NCBI GenBank assembly: GCA_024638565.1
Contig: JAHEKC010000017.1
Coordinates: forward strand, 1 to 37,571
Direction of reading: 5' to 3'
Length of the DNA stretch: 37,571 nt
DNA from: Bacteroidota bacterium
GTDB lineage: Bacteria > Bacteroidota > Bacteroidia > AKYH767-A > OLB10
Position 1 is the first letter of the stretch. The number at the start of each line of letters is the position of its first letter. Both the position numbers and the translations under genes were made by a program. Below are positions 8,588 through 17,322 of this stretch, piece by piece. The notes beneath the pieces were generated by a model. That model was not told where the DNA came from. It did not search any database and was given only the letters and a program-made list of their open reading frames with translations.

Positions 8588-8712
8588 TTGCTCCTGCCCA
8601 CCCGGCGCTAAAACGTTGAAAACTATGTGAAATTAATTACGCGCCCCAAACAATAAGAATGATCGATAATTTGTTTATTTGCAAATAGATACATTAAAAA
8701 AAGAAATCAAGC

Positions 8713-8841
8713 ATGAAAAAACTCACTGGTATTCTGTTGATTGCATTTGTAGCCGGGGCCATCGGATCCTGCAAGCCCAAGGAAAAGTGCCCTGCCTACG
8801 GCAAGTACCAGGTTAAGGAGCAGAAAACAACCCGTTCCTGA
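8713..8841 (+). CDS. 42-aa putative lipoprotein
   Basis: Own translation: MKKLTGILLIAFVAGAIGSCKPKEKCPAYGKYQVKEQKTTRS*. Signal peptide with a lipobox-like 'GAIGSC', A-rich upstream region, strong terminator 23 nt downstream. Not in the ORF track. Confidence 0.75.
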   Translation: MKKLTGILLIAFVAGAIGSCKPKEKCPAYGKYQVKEQKTTRS

Positions 8842-8863
8842 CGGCTTTCATGCTGCAAAATTC

Positions 8864-8889
8864 AAAAGGCGCCCCTGGCGCCTTTTTTT
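8864..8889 (+). terminator. Strong Rho-independent terminator
   Basis: AAAAGGCGCC-CCT-GGCGCCTTTT, 10-bp perfect stem with 3-nt loop, continuing into seven Ts. Confidence 0.93.
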
Positions 8890-8902
8890 ATGGGAACCTG
8901 GA

Positions 8903-9520
8903 TTACTTGAAAAGGCCGTGCAGCTCTGCCTGCACGCGGGTCACAATCTCACCCAGCTGCTCCGAATTCTCGGCAAAGTTCATTTCATCAATATCGATCA
9001 CCAGCAGTTTGCCCAGCTCATACTGGGTGATCCAGGCCTCGTAGCGCTCATTCAGCCGTTTGAGGTAGTCGATTCGGATAGAGTTCTCGTACGGCCTGCC
9101 CCGCTTTTCGATCTGGTTGACCAGTGCAGGCACCGTACCCCTGAGGTAGATCAGCAGGTCAGGTGGTGAGATGAACTGGGTCATCAGGTTAAAAAGGTTG
9201 AGGTAGGTATTGAAGTCGCGGGTCGTCATCAGCCCCATGGCATGGAGGTTCGGGGCGAAAATATGCGCATCCTCGTATATGGTCCGGTCCTGGATAACCT
9301 TCTTCCCTTCCTTGATGATCTTTACGAGCTGGTTAAAGCGCGTATTGAGAAAGAAGATTTGCACGTTGAAGGACCATCGTTGCATATCCTCGTAAAAGTC
9401 ATTCAGGTAAGGGTTCTCGTCGACCGATTCATAATGGGCGTCCCATTTGAAATGCTTTGCCAGCAAAGTGGTCAGGGTCGTTTTTCCGGAACCTATGTTC
9501 CCCGCAACAGCTACGTGCAT
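8903..9520 (-). CDS. Deoxynucleoside kinase (dNK family)
   Basis: P-loop 'AVAGNIGSGKTTL', 'QDRTIYEDAHIFAPNLHAMG', 'PPDLLIYLRGTVPALVNQIEKRGRPYE'. Confidence 0.95.
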   Translation of the reverse strand: MHVAVAGNIGSGKTTLTTLLAKHFKWDAHYESVDENPYLNDFYEDMQRWSFNVQIFFLNTRFNQLVKIIKEGKKVIQDRTIYEDAHIFAPNLHAMGLMTTRDFNTYLNLFNLMTQFISPPDLLIYLRGTVPALVNQIEKRGRPYENSIRIDYLKRLNERYEAWITQYELGKLLVIDIDEMNFAENSEQLGEIVTRVQAELHGLFK

Positions 9521-9591
9521 ACGTTTTGACTTTTGAAAATTGGTTTAAGGTCAGTAATGGGCACGAAGCATCGTGCCTCTTGCAAATAAAC

Positions 9592-10368
9592 TCAAAATGA
9601 ATAAATATGGAAAGCGCCAGGCGTACTAATATAGAGCCTGTTTTTCTCTATTCTCACCTGGCGCGTCCCCTCGAGTTCCGGAATTGGTATTGTTTCAGAA
9701 ACGCCGGATCGTGTATCCAGCCTTACCAGGTGCTCCCCGTCAAAATAGGTGAGCTTTTCCCCCTCGCACTGGAAATGACGGGCATTCAACTCTCTCAGGA
9801 CCTTGTAATAGGTGCCGTACCGGTCGGCCATCAGTACGCCGTGGCCCGGATCATGGAGAAATATCCACTGCGAGGATTCAACCATGAAATCAGGATCCAG
9901 CGAAGTCAGCTTATGTGAAAACAGCTCACCCTCCCCTGCCGGGTTCAGTTTTGTATCAAATTTAAGCAACCTGCGCTGAAGTGCATCAAAGACCCAGTAC
10001 CCGTCATGCCTGGACATGCAGATCAGTGCCGGCTGGTCAAGCCCCAGCGCACCCAGGTCGAACTGCGACCGGATGCTGAGCCGGTCATCCAGCAGGTATA
10101 CCTTCCTGAAGTCGCGGCTGAACAGCATAAGCTTGAGCGCATCGGTGGCATCCACGGAAGACAGCGTTCCCAGCGACTTATCCGCGAAGGCGGCCACCTC
10201 CGTACCTTGCGGGTTATACTTGTACAGCCCATCCCTGCTGACCAGGTAGGCATGCCCGAGTTTATCGGTGGTAAAAAATGATATTTCCCGTGCGATGGTC
10301 TTTACGTGCGTGAAAGACTGGGCGATTACAGGCGTCTGGATAAACACCAGCAACATCCACCTAAGCAT
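9592..10368 (-). CDS. Secreted hypothetical protein, probable beta-propeller-like fold
   Basis: ATG at 10368 gives signal peptide MLRWMLLVFIQTPVIAQS and an 8-nt overlap with the upstream stop. Repeating hydrophobic beta segments. The track start at 10404 is less likely. Confidence 0.7.
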   Translation of the reverse strand: MLRWMLLVFIQTPVIAQSFTHVKTIAREISFFTTDKLGHAYLVSRDGLYKYNPQGTEVAAFADKSLGTLSSVDATDALKLMLFSRDFRKVYLLDDRLSIRSQFDLGALGLDQPALICMSRHDGYWVFDALQRRLLKFDTKLNPAGEGELFSHKLTSLDPDFMVESSQWIFLHDPGHGVLMADRYGTYYKVLRELNARHFQCEGEKLTYFDGEHLVRLDTRSGVSETIPIPELEGTRQVRIEKNRLYISTPGAFHIYSF

Positions 10369-11869
10369 GTTGCGGGCCGCTGAGCCTGAGAATTTCATCT
10401 GCAATTTTCCTGTTATTCACCAGGCGCGGAACCTTGTGCTGTCCACCCAGTTTATTCTTGGACTTCAGCCACTCGTAGAACGTTCCGTTGTCAAGCACCC
10501 TGACGATAGGTTTCCGCAGGGACATATCCTTGTGCCGCTTGGCTTCATAGTCAGAATTGGCATGTTTCAGTGCCTTGTCGAGCGATTCCGCAAACCGGTC
10601 CAGGTCGGCAGGATGCTTCTCGAACTCAATCAGCCACTCGTGGGCGCCATTCTCATGTTCAGAAAAGTACACCGGTGATGCCGTGTATTCCTTAACGGAC
10701 GCATCCGTGGCTTTGCAGGCCTCCGCGATGGCCTTTTCTGCATTGTCAATCATGAGCTCCTCGCCGAAGGCGTTTATAAATAGGCTGGTACGGCCTGTTA
10801 TCCGGATTCGGTAGGGATTCACCGAGGTAAAAACGACCGTATCCCCGATCTGGTATCTCCACAACCCTGCATTGGTGGAAATGATCATGGAGTAATTGAC
10901 GCCCGGCTTCACCTCATGCAAGGGTATGACCCGGTCGCCGGTTGCTTCCCTGAATTCGTAAAATATCCCGTAGTCGAGCATCAGGAGCATCTCTTCACTG
11001 TTCTGCCGGTCCTGGATACCAAAAAATCCTTCTGAAGCATTATAGGTTTCGTAATAATGCATACCAGGCTTGGGGATAAGTTTTCTGAATTGCTCCCGGT
11101 AGGGGCAAAAGTTCACCGCCCCGTGCACATAAAGTTCCAGGTTTGGCCACACCTGGTCAATGCTCGCCTTGCCACTCAGTTCCAGCACCCGCCGCAGAAG
11201 TACCAGCGTCCATGAAGGCACACCCGAAATGTTGGTGACATCTTCGTGTATAGTGTCATTTGCCATCTTCTCAATCTTGGCTTCCCATTCGTCCATCAGC
11301 GCCACGGAAAGGTCCGGCGTGCGGAATAGCTCTATCCAGAAAGGCAGGTTCTGCATGATGATGGCTGAAAGGTCTCCGTAAAATGAATCGTTACTGAAAG
11401 AATTGATCTTATGGCTGCCGCCAAGCGAAAGGAGTTTCCCGTTGAAAAGCCGGGTGTTGGGATTGTTGCTGCAGTATATTGTTAGCAGGTCCTTCCCGCC
11501 GCGGAAGTGGCAATGCTCGAGCGCCTCTTCCGTGACCGGGATAAACTTGCTCTTGTCGTTGGAAGTACCTGACGACTTCGCAAACCATTTCACTTCCGAA
11601 GGCCATAGCAGGTTTTGCTCCCCATTTTTTAGTCTGAGGATGTATGGTTTGAGGCTTTCATAGTCCTGTAGCGGGACCCTTTCCGCGAACTGGTCATAGC
11701 TGCTGATGTCTCCAAATCCATGCTGACGTCCCCATTCGGTCCCTTTTCCCGCGGTGACGAGTTTCCGGAACCATTCCTGCTGAACCTCATGGGGGTACTT
11801 GATAAATAACTCCATTTGATGAATCCGCTTCTTCATCAGCCAGGACATGATGGAACTTATGATTGGCAT
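10361..11869 (-). CDS. GH3 auxin-responsive promoter family protein (adenylate-forming fold)
   Basis: 'LWPSEVKWFAKSSGTSNDKSKFIPVTEEAL', 'YNASEGFFGIQDR', 'LWRYQIGDTVVFTSVNPYRIRITGRTSLFINAFGEELMIDNAEKAI' are GH3 hallmarks. Confidence 0.93.
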   Translation of the reverse strand: MPIISSIMSWLMKKRIHQMELFIKYPHEVQQEWFRKLVTAGKGTEWGRQHGFGDISSYDQFAERVPLQDYESLKPYILRLKNGEQNLLWPSEVKWFAKSSGTSNDKSKFIPVTEEALEHCHFRGGKDLLTIYCSNNPNTRLFNGKLLSLGGSHKINSFSNDSFYGDLSAIIMQNLPFWIELFRTPDLSVALMDEWEAKIEKMANDTIHEDVTNISGVPSWTLVLLRRVLELSGKASIDQVWPNLELYVHGAVNFCPYREQFRKLIPKPGMHYYETYNASEGFFGIQDRQNSEEMLLMLDYGIFYEFREATGDRVIPLHEVKPGVNYSMIISTNAGLWRYQIGDTVVFTSVNPYRIRITGRTSLFINAFGEELMIDNAEKAIAEACKATDASVKEYTASPVYFSEHENGAHEWLIEFEKHPADLDRFAESLDKALKHANSDYEAKRHKDMSLRKPIVRVLDNGTFYEWLKSKNKLGGQHKVPRLVNNRKIADEILRLSGPQHA

Positions 11870-11966
11870 GCTAGATAGATTCCGGCCCCATGGCCGGTGG
11901 TGGTAGCTAAAGATATGAAATTATCAACGGGACACCGTTTTGCGGAAGGAAGTGGCAGCGCCTAAC

Positions 11967-13199
11967 CTATTCATACCTAAGCGCATCCACAGGATCAAGC
12001 CGGGCCGCCTTCATGGCCGGGTAAAAGCCGGACAATACGCCGGTGACAAAACAAATACCGATGCCCACCCCGATCCAGAGCCACGGCATGATAAAGCCGG
12101 CATTCATCAGGAGCGACATGCCATTGCCCGCGAGGATACCCAGCAGTATCCCCAGGACACCACCCAGCTGGCATACGAGCACTGCTTCTGTCAGGAACTG
12201 GCGCTTGATATGCCCTGACGTGGCGCCCATCGACTTCCGGATCCCGATTTCGCGGGTCCGCTCCGTCACGGAAACGAGCATGATGTTCATCAGGCCAACA
12301 CCAGCGCCCAGCAGGGTGATAAACCCGATGATGGTGGCGGCCAGGGTTATAAACTTAAGCTGGTCGATGACCATGAGGGCCAGGGAATCGCTTTTGGTGA
12401 TCTCGAACGAATTCTCCTCGCCCACCCGGTCGCCGCGCACGACCCTGAATGCGCCCACCGCCTCCGCCTGTGCAGGATCCAGCTGCGCCACATCCTCCAC
12501 CCGCACGGTAATACTGTAGGTGGCATCATTGCCCAGGAACCGGTACTTGACATTCCGTACGGGCAGGATGACAATCTTGTCACTGCTGAATCCCATGCTC
12601 GATCCTTTTTCCCGGAGCACCCCTATGACACGGTACCTGTCCTTTCCAACGCTGAATTGCTTGTCAATCGGATCCTCCCCATCGAAGACCGTCTCCCTGA
12701 TCTCGCTTCCGATCACGGCCACATTATAACCCTGGTCCTGTTCCTGGTTCGAAAAATTCCTGCCATCGGCAAGCTCATACCCCGTATTGGGAATGTAATT
12801 GGCGTCACCGCCCAGCACGGAGATGTTTGGATTCGATTTGTTCGATTTGTACCGCAGCACGCCCAGGTGCGTGGCAAATGCGGAGACGCTTACCGAAGCC
12901 GGGAACGGGTACGACTCCTTGAAACGCATGGCCTCCTCGAAGGATATCCGCTTAAACCGCTTTCGCTTTTTCCCGCTGGAATTCACATGGATTCCCAGGC
13001 CGGTATTCCGGATGGTAAAAGAATTGGAACCCATCATGGCGAAATTATTGTTGAAATAGTACTTCACTGCATCAATAGTGGTAAGGATGCCCACCAGCGC
13101 CATGATCCCAAACGCGATGATAAGTGCCGTGAGCACCGTGCGCAATGAATGCCCGCGAATGGACCGGACGGCAACCTTGATGTTTTCAGAAAACGTCAT
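11967..13199 (-). CDS. ABC transporter permease (MacB/FtsX-like)
   Basis: 'MTFSENIKVAVRSIRGHSLRTVLTALIIAFGIMALVGI', 'GLMNIMLVSVTERTREIGIRKSMGAT', 'GFYPAMKAARLDPVDALRYE'. Confidence 0.95.
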   Translation of the reverse strand: MTFSENIKVAVRSIRGHSLRTVLTALIIAFGIMALVGILTTIDAVKYYFNNNFAMMGSNSFTIRNTGLGIHVNSSGKKRKRFKRISFEEAMRFKESYPFPASVSVSAFATHLGVLRYKSNKSNPNISVLGGDANYIPNTGYELADGRNFSNQEQDQGYNVAVIGSEIRETVFDGEDPIDKQFSVGKDRYRVIGVLREKGSSMGFSSDKIVILPVRNVKYRFLGNDATYSITVRVEDVAQLDPAQAEAVGAFRVVRGDRVGEENSFEITKSDSLALMVIDQLKFITLAATIIGFITLLGAGVGLMNIMLVSVTERTREIGIRKSMGATSGHIKRQFLTEAVLVCQLGGVLGILLGILAGNGMSLLMNAGFIMPWLWIGVGIGICFVTGVLSGFYPAMKAARLDPVDALRYE

Positions 13200-13206
13200 G
13201 CCATTC

Positions 13207-13214
13207 CAAAGATA
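13207..13214 (-). promoter_or_regulatory. -7 box TATCTTTG 7 nt upstream of the ABC permease ATG
   Basis: Exact TAnnTTTG match on the minus strand. Confidence 0.4.
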
Positions 13215-13235
13215 GTACCTGTTGAATATACACTG

Positions 13236-13799
13236 TTATTCCGGCACCAGGCCCACACGCCTGATCTGGTATACCTCGAAAACCATGTTTATAACCACAC
13301 TCCAGAACAGTACCGACAAAAACATATAGACGAATATCTTTTTCTTATTGCGTACGAGGCTGTTTGCCACAATGGTGCCTATGGGGATGGAAAAAACCAC
13401 TGGCGTCAGGAAAGCCACGCCAATCAATCCGTACCGCCTCCAGATGCGTACGAACCTGCGGGTCCTGCGGCTGAAAATCTTCCGCTGCCGGGACTTCTCG
13501 ACGTACGTGTAGTGCACTTCGAACGGCTCGTCATAATCGACCATGGGTTCGGAAAAGATCCCTTTCCCGCGAAAAGCCTTTTTAAACTGAAACTTCAGCC
13601 AATGCCAGAATTTGAAGAGATGGGTACTGAAATATGAAAAGACCACTACTCCAAGCATGCCGCCAATGATGGAGTACAGAATACTCTCAATAATGTTGAA
13701 ATCGTATTTCTGGTTGAAGCCGTAGGCGAACGGCGGGCCTGCAATGAATTTCACACTGCTCAGAAGGATGACCAGCAGAATCTTGATATATTCTCCCAT
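13236..13799 (-). CDS. Integral membrane protein of unknown function
   Basis: 187 aa with several TM helices ('LLVILLSSVKFIAGPPFAYGF', 'IGVAFLTPVVFSIPIGTIVAN') and a basic central loop. May resemble the small multidrug export family. Confidence 0.7.
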   Translation of the reverse strand: MGEYIKILLVILLSSVKFIAGPPFAYGFNQKYDFNIIESILYSIIGGMLGVVVFSYFSTHLFKFWHWLKFQFKKAFRGKGIFSEPMVDYDEPFEVHYTYVEKSRQRKIFSRRTRRFVRIWRRYGLIGVAFLTPVVFSIPIGTIVANSLVRNKKKIFVYMFLSVLFWSVVINMVFEVYQIRRVGLVPE

Positions 13800-13831
13800 C
13801 TGCCGGACGGATTATGGTAAGGACAGGCCCA

Positions 13832-14479
13832 TCAGGTTTTATTCCCGTAGGCCAGATCGCCCGCATCACCCAGGCCAGGGACGATAAAGGACTGGGCCGT
13901 CAGCTCCTCATCCACGGCACCGGCCCATACGGTCAGTTCGCTTGAAACATGCGACTTGACATATTCGATTCCCTGCACGCAGGCAATAGCGGATACGATA
14001 TGCAGGTGCCTGGGTTGTCCCTTTTCAAAAAGCGCCTTGATGGCCTGGACCATGGACTGTCCCGTGGCCAGCATCGGGTCCGCCAGGATCACCACCCTGT
14101 TTTCGAGCCCGGGAGCCGAAACATATTCCAGGTGTACATCGAATGAACCGTCCTTATGATGTTTCCGGTAAGCGGAAACGAACGCGTTGTCGGCCCGGTC
14201 AAAATAATTCAGGATGCCTGTATGCAGCGGCAGGCCTGCACGGAGAATGGTGGCCACCACGGGCTGTTCACTCAGCACCTTCATCGTGGAGATGCCCAAA
14301 GGGGTGATGATTTCCCGGTCACGGTAACCGAGCACCTTGCTGATCTCGAAAGCGGCGATCTCACCGATCCGCTCCAGGTTTCTCCTGAACCGCATGCGGT
14401 CAGCCTGAATATCCGCACTGCGGATTTCAGCAATAAACTCGCTTAAGATGCTTTGATGTTCACTCAGGATCCTGGTCAT
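13832..14479 (-). CDS. upp: Uracil phosphoribosyltransferase
   Basis: 'ILRAGLPLHTGILNYFDRADNAFVSAYRK', 'VVILADPMLATGQSMVQAI', 'VVGAVDEELTAQSFIVPGLGDAGDLAYG'-like C-terminus. Confidence 0.93.
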   Translation of the reverse strand: MTRILSEHQSILSEFIAEIRSADIQADRMRFRRNLERIGEIAAFEISKVLGYRDREIITPLGISTMKVLSEQPVVATILRAGLPLHTGILNYFDRADNAFVSAYRKHHKDGSFDVHLEYVSAPGLENRVVILADPMLATGQSMVQAIKALFEKGQPRHLHIVSAIACVQGIEYVKSHVSSELTVWAGAVDEELTAQSFIVPGLGDAGDLAYGNKT

Positions 14480-14497
14480 AAGGGGTAATCGTTTTGC

Positions 14498-15409
14498 TCA
14501 GCTACGGAACATTCTGAAGGGTCGCTTCAACCTGTTCACCGTGATTTGTAAATATACTACATCTGCCGCACCGAAGCCACGATAAAAGCGTGACACACCG
14601 GGTATGGACGAACCGCCGAAGTCGAGCGATGCATCGCTGCCGGCATGCGTACGGATAAACTTATCGATGAGTGCATGCATGGCGCCGCCTGACCGCCCCA
14701 CATCACTTACACCGCTTTTGAGAAAAATAAAACGGGGAGCAGATCCCATGATAAAAGCTGCCGCCTCCGGCCGGTCTTTCTCCCCGTACACGCCCAGGGA
14801 AACGCCTTCCCCGCGTGCCTGGCATGCCTCCATGAGCGCTACAAGTCGGCTGTAGTCCGCGGGTTTATACTCTTTCAGTTCCCTGCCCCTGGTTGAGCGG
14901 AAGATGCCCGCAATCTGTTCAGGCTCCACGCCTTCCCTGATTTCAAAGCCCCTGCGTTTGGCGCGGTTGATGTTCCGCCGCGTGTTTTCCGCGTACCCTT
15001 TCCTGAGCTCCTCTTGGTTCCCGGACAGGTCCAGTAACTGGAACCTGCGTTCCCGTGTTTCTGCAAGATTCTTTTTCGCAAGGATATTGGATTCGTGCAG
15101 TGCAAATTGCATGTACATCACATCGCCGGGCATGGTTTCGACGAAAGGATCCGCAGCCAACCCTGTTTTTTTTCCGTAGACACCGAAATAACGTGTGAAA
15201 AATGGCTGGTAGGCATAGGCAATCCCCCATTTCCGTTTCCTGGCAACCGGGAAAACAGCTTCGTAGTTGCCCTGCACAATGCCATCCCACCCGGGCGCTA
15301 CCAGGTCAAGGAACCATGAACGTGCGAACAGCATGGCATACGGACTGGCGTCGAGGCATGCATCCCATCGCTGCGGGTCTATATCGTCATGTTTCAGGTA
15401 CCGGATCAT
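14498..15409 (-). CDS. FemAB/GNAT-like (BioF2-like acetyltransferase / peptidyl-transferase) protein
   Basis: 'YAENTRRNINRAKRRGFEIREGVEPEQIAGIF' and 'DFGGSSIPGVSRFYRGFGA' are typical of FemAB-like GNATs. Confidence 0.75.
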   Translation of the reverse strand: MIRYLKHDDIDPQRWDACLDASPYAMLFARSWFLDLVAPGWDGIVQGNYEAVFPVARKRKWGIAYAYQPFFTRYFGVYGKKTGLAADPFVETMPGDVMYMQFALHESNILAKKNLAETRERRFQLLDLSGNQEELRKGYAENTRRNINRAKRRGFEIREGVEPEQIAGIFRSTRGRELKEYKPADYSRLVALMEACQARGEGVSLGVYGEKDRPEAAAFIMGSAPRFIFLKSGVSDVGRSGGAMHALIDKFIRTHAGSDASLDFGGSSIPGVSRFYRGFGAADVVYLQITVNRLKRPFRMFRS

Positions 15410-16398
15410 TGTCCCTGGTGAAGTTCCGTAAAGGTGGTGAATCGATGCCGGCCGTTCATGCGCTCCACGAACCTGTCGAAAGATTCGATCGAATACGGGC
15501 TCAGCGCCTTTGGGTGCCCGATGACCACCATGTTTTCATGACCACGCCGACTGGCGCGCCGAACGGCAGCGGGCAGCATGCGCACGTTATACCCGTCCAT
15601 GCTGAGTCCGTTTCGCGTAAAGCGGGTAAGCAGCCTGGTCCGCATACCGGGTGCCGGCATCGCCTGCCCGTCGCCTATCGGCTTGTGACGGCGCGGGTCC
15701 AGGCGTCCCATCAGGAATAACCGCCAGAAGAAAAGTGGTGAATTATATACCTGTGTAATCGGGTACTCCGTAAAAAAGCCCTTTGGGTCCTCCCGGACCG
15801 GATCATCCCCGAATCGGTACACAGATGCCGCGGGCGCCCCGCGAAAATCATAGTCGTATGCCCCGGCCTTTGAATACCCGCCCCTGAACACGCTGCTGTC
15901 TATACGGATGCCGTTCTCCCGCAGGGCAGGTCCGATACGCGTAAACGGTTGCATGCACCAGCCGCCGGCCCTGTATGCCAGCACAGGGTTGCTGGCCACG
16001 CTTTCCAGCGTTTCCCGGTATTTGGATACGATGCGCCGGATATCTTGATCAGGGAAGTCGGCCAGCTTGTACCTGCTGATGTCCATGCGCCACGATAAAC
16101 CGTCGAACCGTGTGTCCTCCCAGTGCGGATGGATATGCAGTTGCAGGTCATGCCCCGCACCGGCAAGCAACTTCAACTGGTCTTCGACGGTGGCCAGGTC
16201 CCGGGCCAGCGATGAATGCGAACCGGCCTGCTCCCTTAGCGCCACCAGGTATCCGCAATCGACGAAAAAGACAAACCGCACGCCGTGGCGTTCCGCGATC
16301 CGCATCAGGGCATTTGTGGGCTCCAGCAGGCATTTGCCGACCGTGCCGTGATTCCGTCCGAAATAAATCTCGTAATCGAGCGTGACCAGGATATTCAT
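15406..16398 (-). CDS. Polysaccharide deacetylase-like (CE4/NodB-fold) protein
   Basis: 'NILVTLDYEIYFGRN', 'GHDLQLHIHPHWED' (HxH metal site), 'AYRAGGWCMQPF'. Confidence 0.8.
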   Translation of the reverse strand: MNILVTLDYEIYFGRNHGTVGKCLLEPTNALMRIAERHGVRFVFFVDCGYLVALREQAGSHSSLARDLATVEDQLKLLAGAGHDLQLHIHPHWEDTRFDGLSWRMDISRYKLADFPDQDIRRIVSKYRETLESVASNPVLAYRAGGWCMQPFTRIGPALRENGIRIDSSVFRGGYSKAGAYDYDFRGAPAASVYRFGDDPVREDPKGFFTEYPITQVYNSPLFFWRLFLMGRLDPRRHKPIGDGQAMPAPGMRTRLLTRFTRNGLSMDGYNVRMLPAAVRRASRRGHENMVVIGHPKALSPYSIESFDRFVERMNGRHRFTTFTELHQGQ

Positions 16399-17322
16399 TC
16401 AATCCTCCCTGCCAAACGGTGTGTACATGGTAATCCCATCATCGTTGTACGCTTTTACCATGACCCTGAACAGGCCGGCAGCGTCAATGAGGTAGGTATC
16501 CGCACGTGCAATCCTGACCTTCCGCAGGATGCCTTCCTTTTCGAACAGGGGCACCAGGTCGTCAGGCCGTCGCTTCATGGACCATGCCGGATCATGGACC
16601 CTGGTTTTCATCCTTCGCTCCACGCCATTTTCATCCCGCATCCTGGCTTCGTAAACATCCGGGTGATAAACGGGATACCTGAATTCGACTGCATCCTCGA
16701 GGGTGTGCAGGTTGGTGCATGAAGTCAGGAGGGGCACGCCGATGCAAAGAATCTTGCCCTGCTTCTCCCCGACCCTGAAGTAAGGCGACTGCCGGTTATA
16801 CGGTGTAATCTGCCCGAAATGATCCGCCACCAGCCAGCCGGCAAGCGGGCCAAGTGCGCAAACGGCGTCCGTCGGGTGGAAGCTGCGCACGGCACCGGGC
16901 ATCAGCCGCATCGCCTCGGTAACACTGCCGGCACGGGACGGCGATTGCGTCACGTCGAAAACGGGATCCTTGTCCAGGTAGTATTTGCTAAAAGTATCAT
17001 GCGCGAAGCAGGGCATGACCAGCGTACCCTCATCCCCTATGGCCTGAAGCAGTGCCTGCACCACTGTCCCGGCACCACCTTCCACATAACCCATGGCGCT
17101 GAGGATGGTATGAGCGATCACGAGGTCTCCCTCTGCGATGCCTGCCTGCCGCAGGTCATCCAACAGCGATTCCTGCGTGGCGGGATCTCCTGTGCCCTCC
17201 GTTATGATCCGTCTTCTTTTACGGCCCCGTTTCCATTTACGGAGCTGGTTCAGGAGCCCCGGCGCATTCCTGACCAGGAAATTATACAACTTGTCCCGCA
17301 CGCTCGTGTTTTCCCGTGGCAT
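16399..17322 (-). CDS. AAC(3)-fold N-acyltransferase (aminoglycoside 3-N-acetyltransferase family)
   Basis: 'VIAHTILSAMGYVEGGAGTVVQALLQAIGDEGTLVMPCF', 'SRAGSVTEAMRLMPGAVRSFHPTDAVCALGP'. Confidence 0.85.
   Translation of the reverse strand: MPRENTSVRDKLYNFLVRNAPGLLNQLRKWKRGRKRRRIITEGTGDPATQESLLDDLRQAGIAEGDLVIAHTILSAMGYVEGGAGTVVQALLQAIGDEGTLVMPCFAHDTFSKYYLDKDPVFDVTQSPSRAGSVTEAMRLMPGAVRSFHPTDAVCALGPLAGWLVADHFGQITPYNRQSPYFRVGEKQGKILCIGVPLLTSCTNLHTLEDAVEFRYPVYHPDVYEARMRDENGVERRMKTRVHDPAWSMKRRPDDLVPLFEKEGILRKVRIARADTYLIDAAGLFRVMVKAYNDDGITMYTPFGRED

Noticed and set aside
16399-17322. Acquired antibiotic-resistance gene
   Set aside because: No mobile element, and embedded in a translationally coupled glycan-modification operon. 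The AAC(3) fold alone does not show drug resistance.
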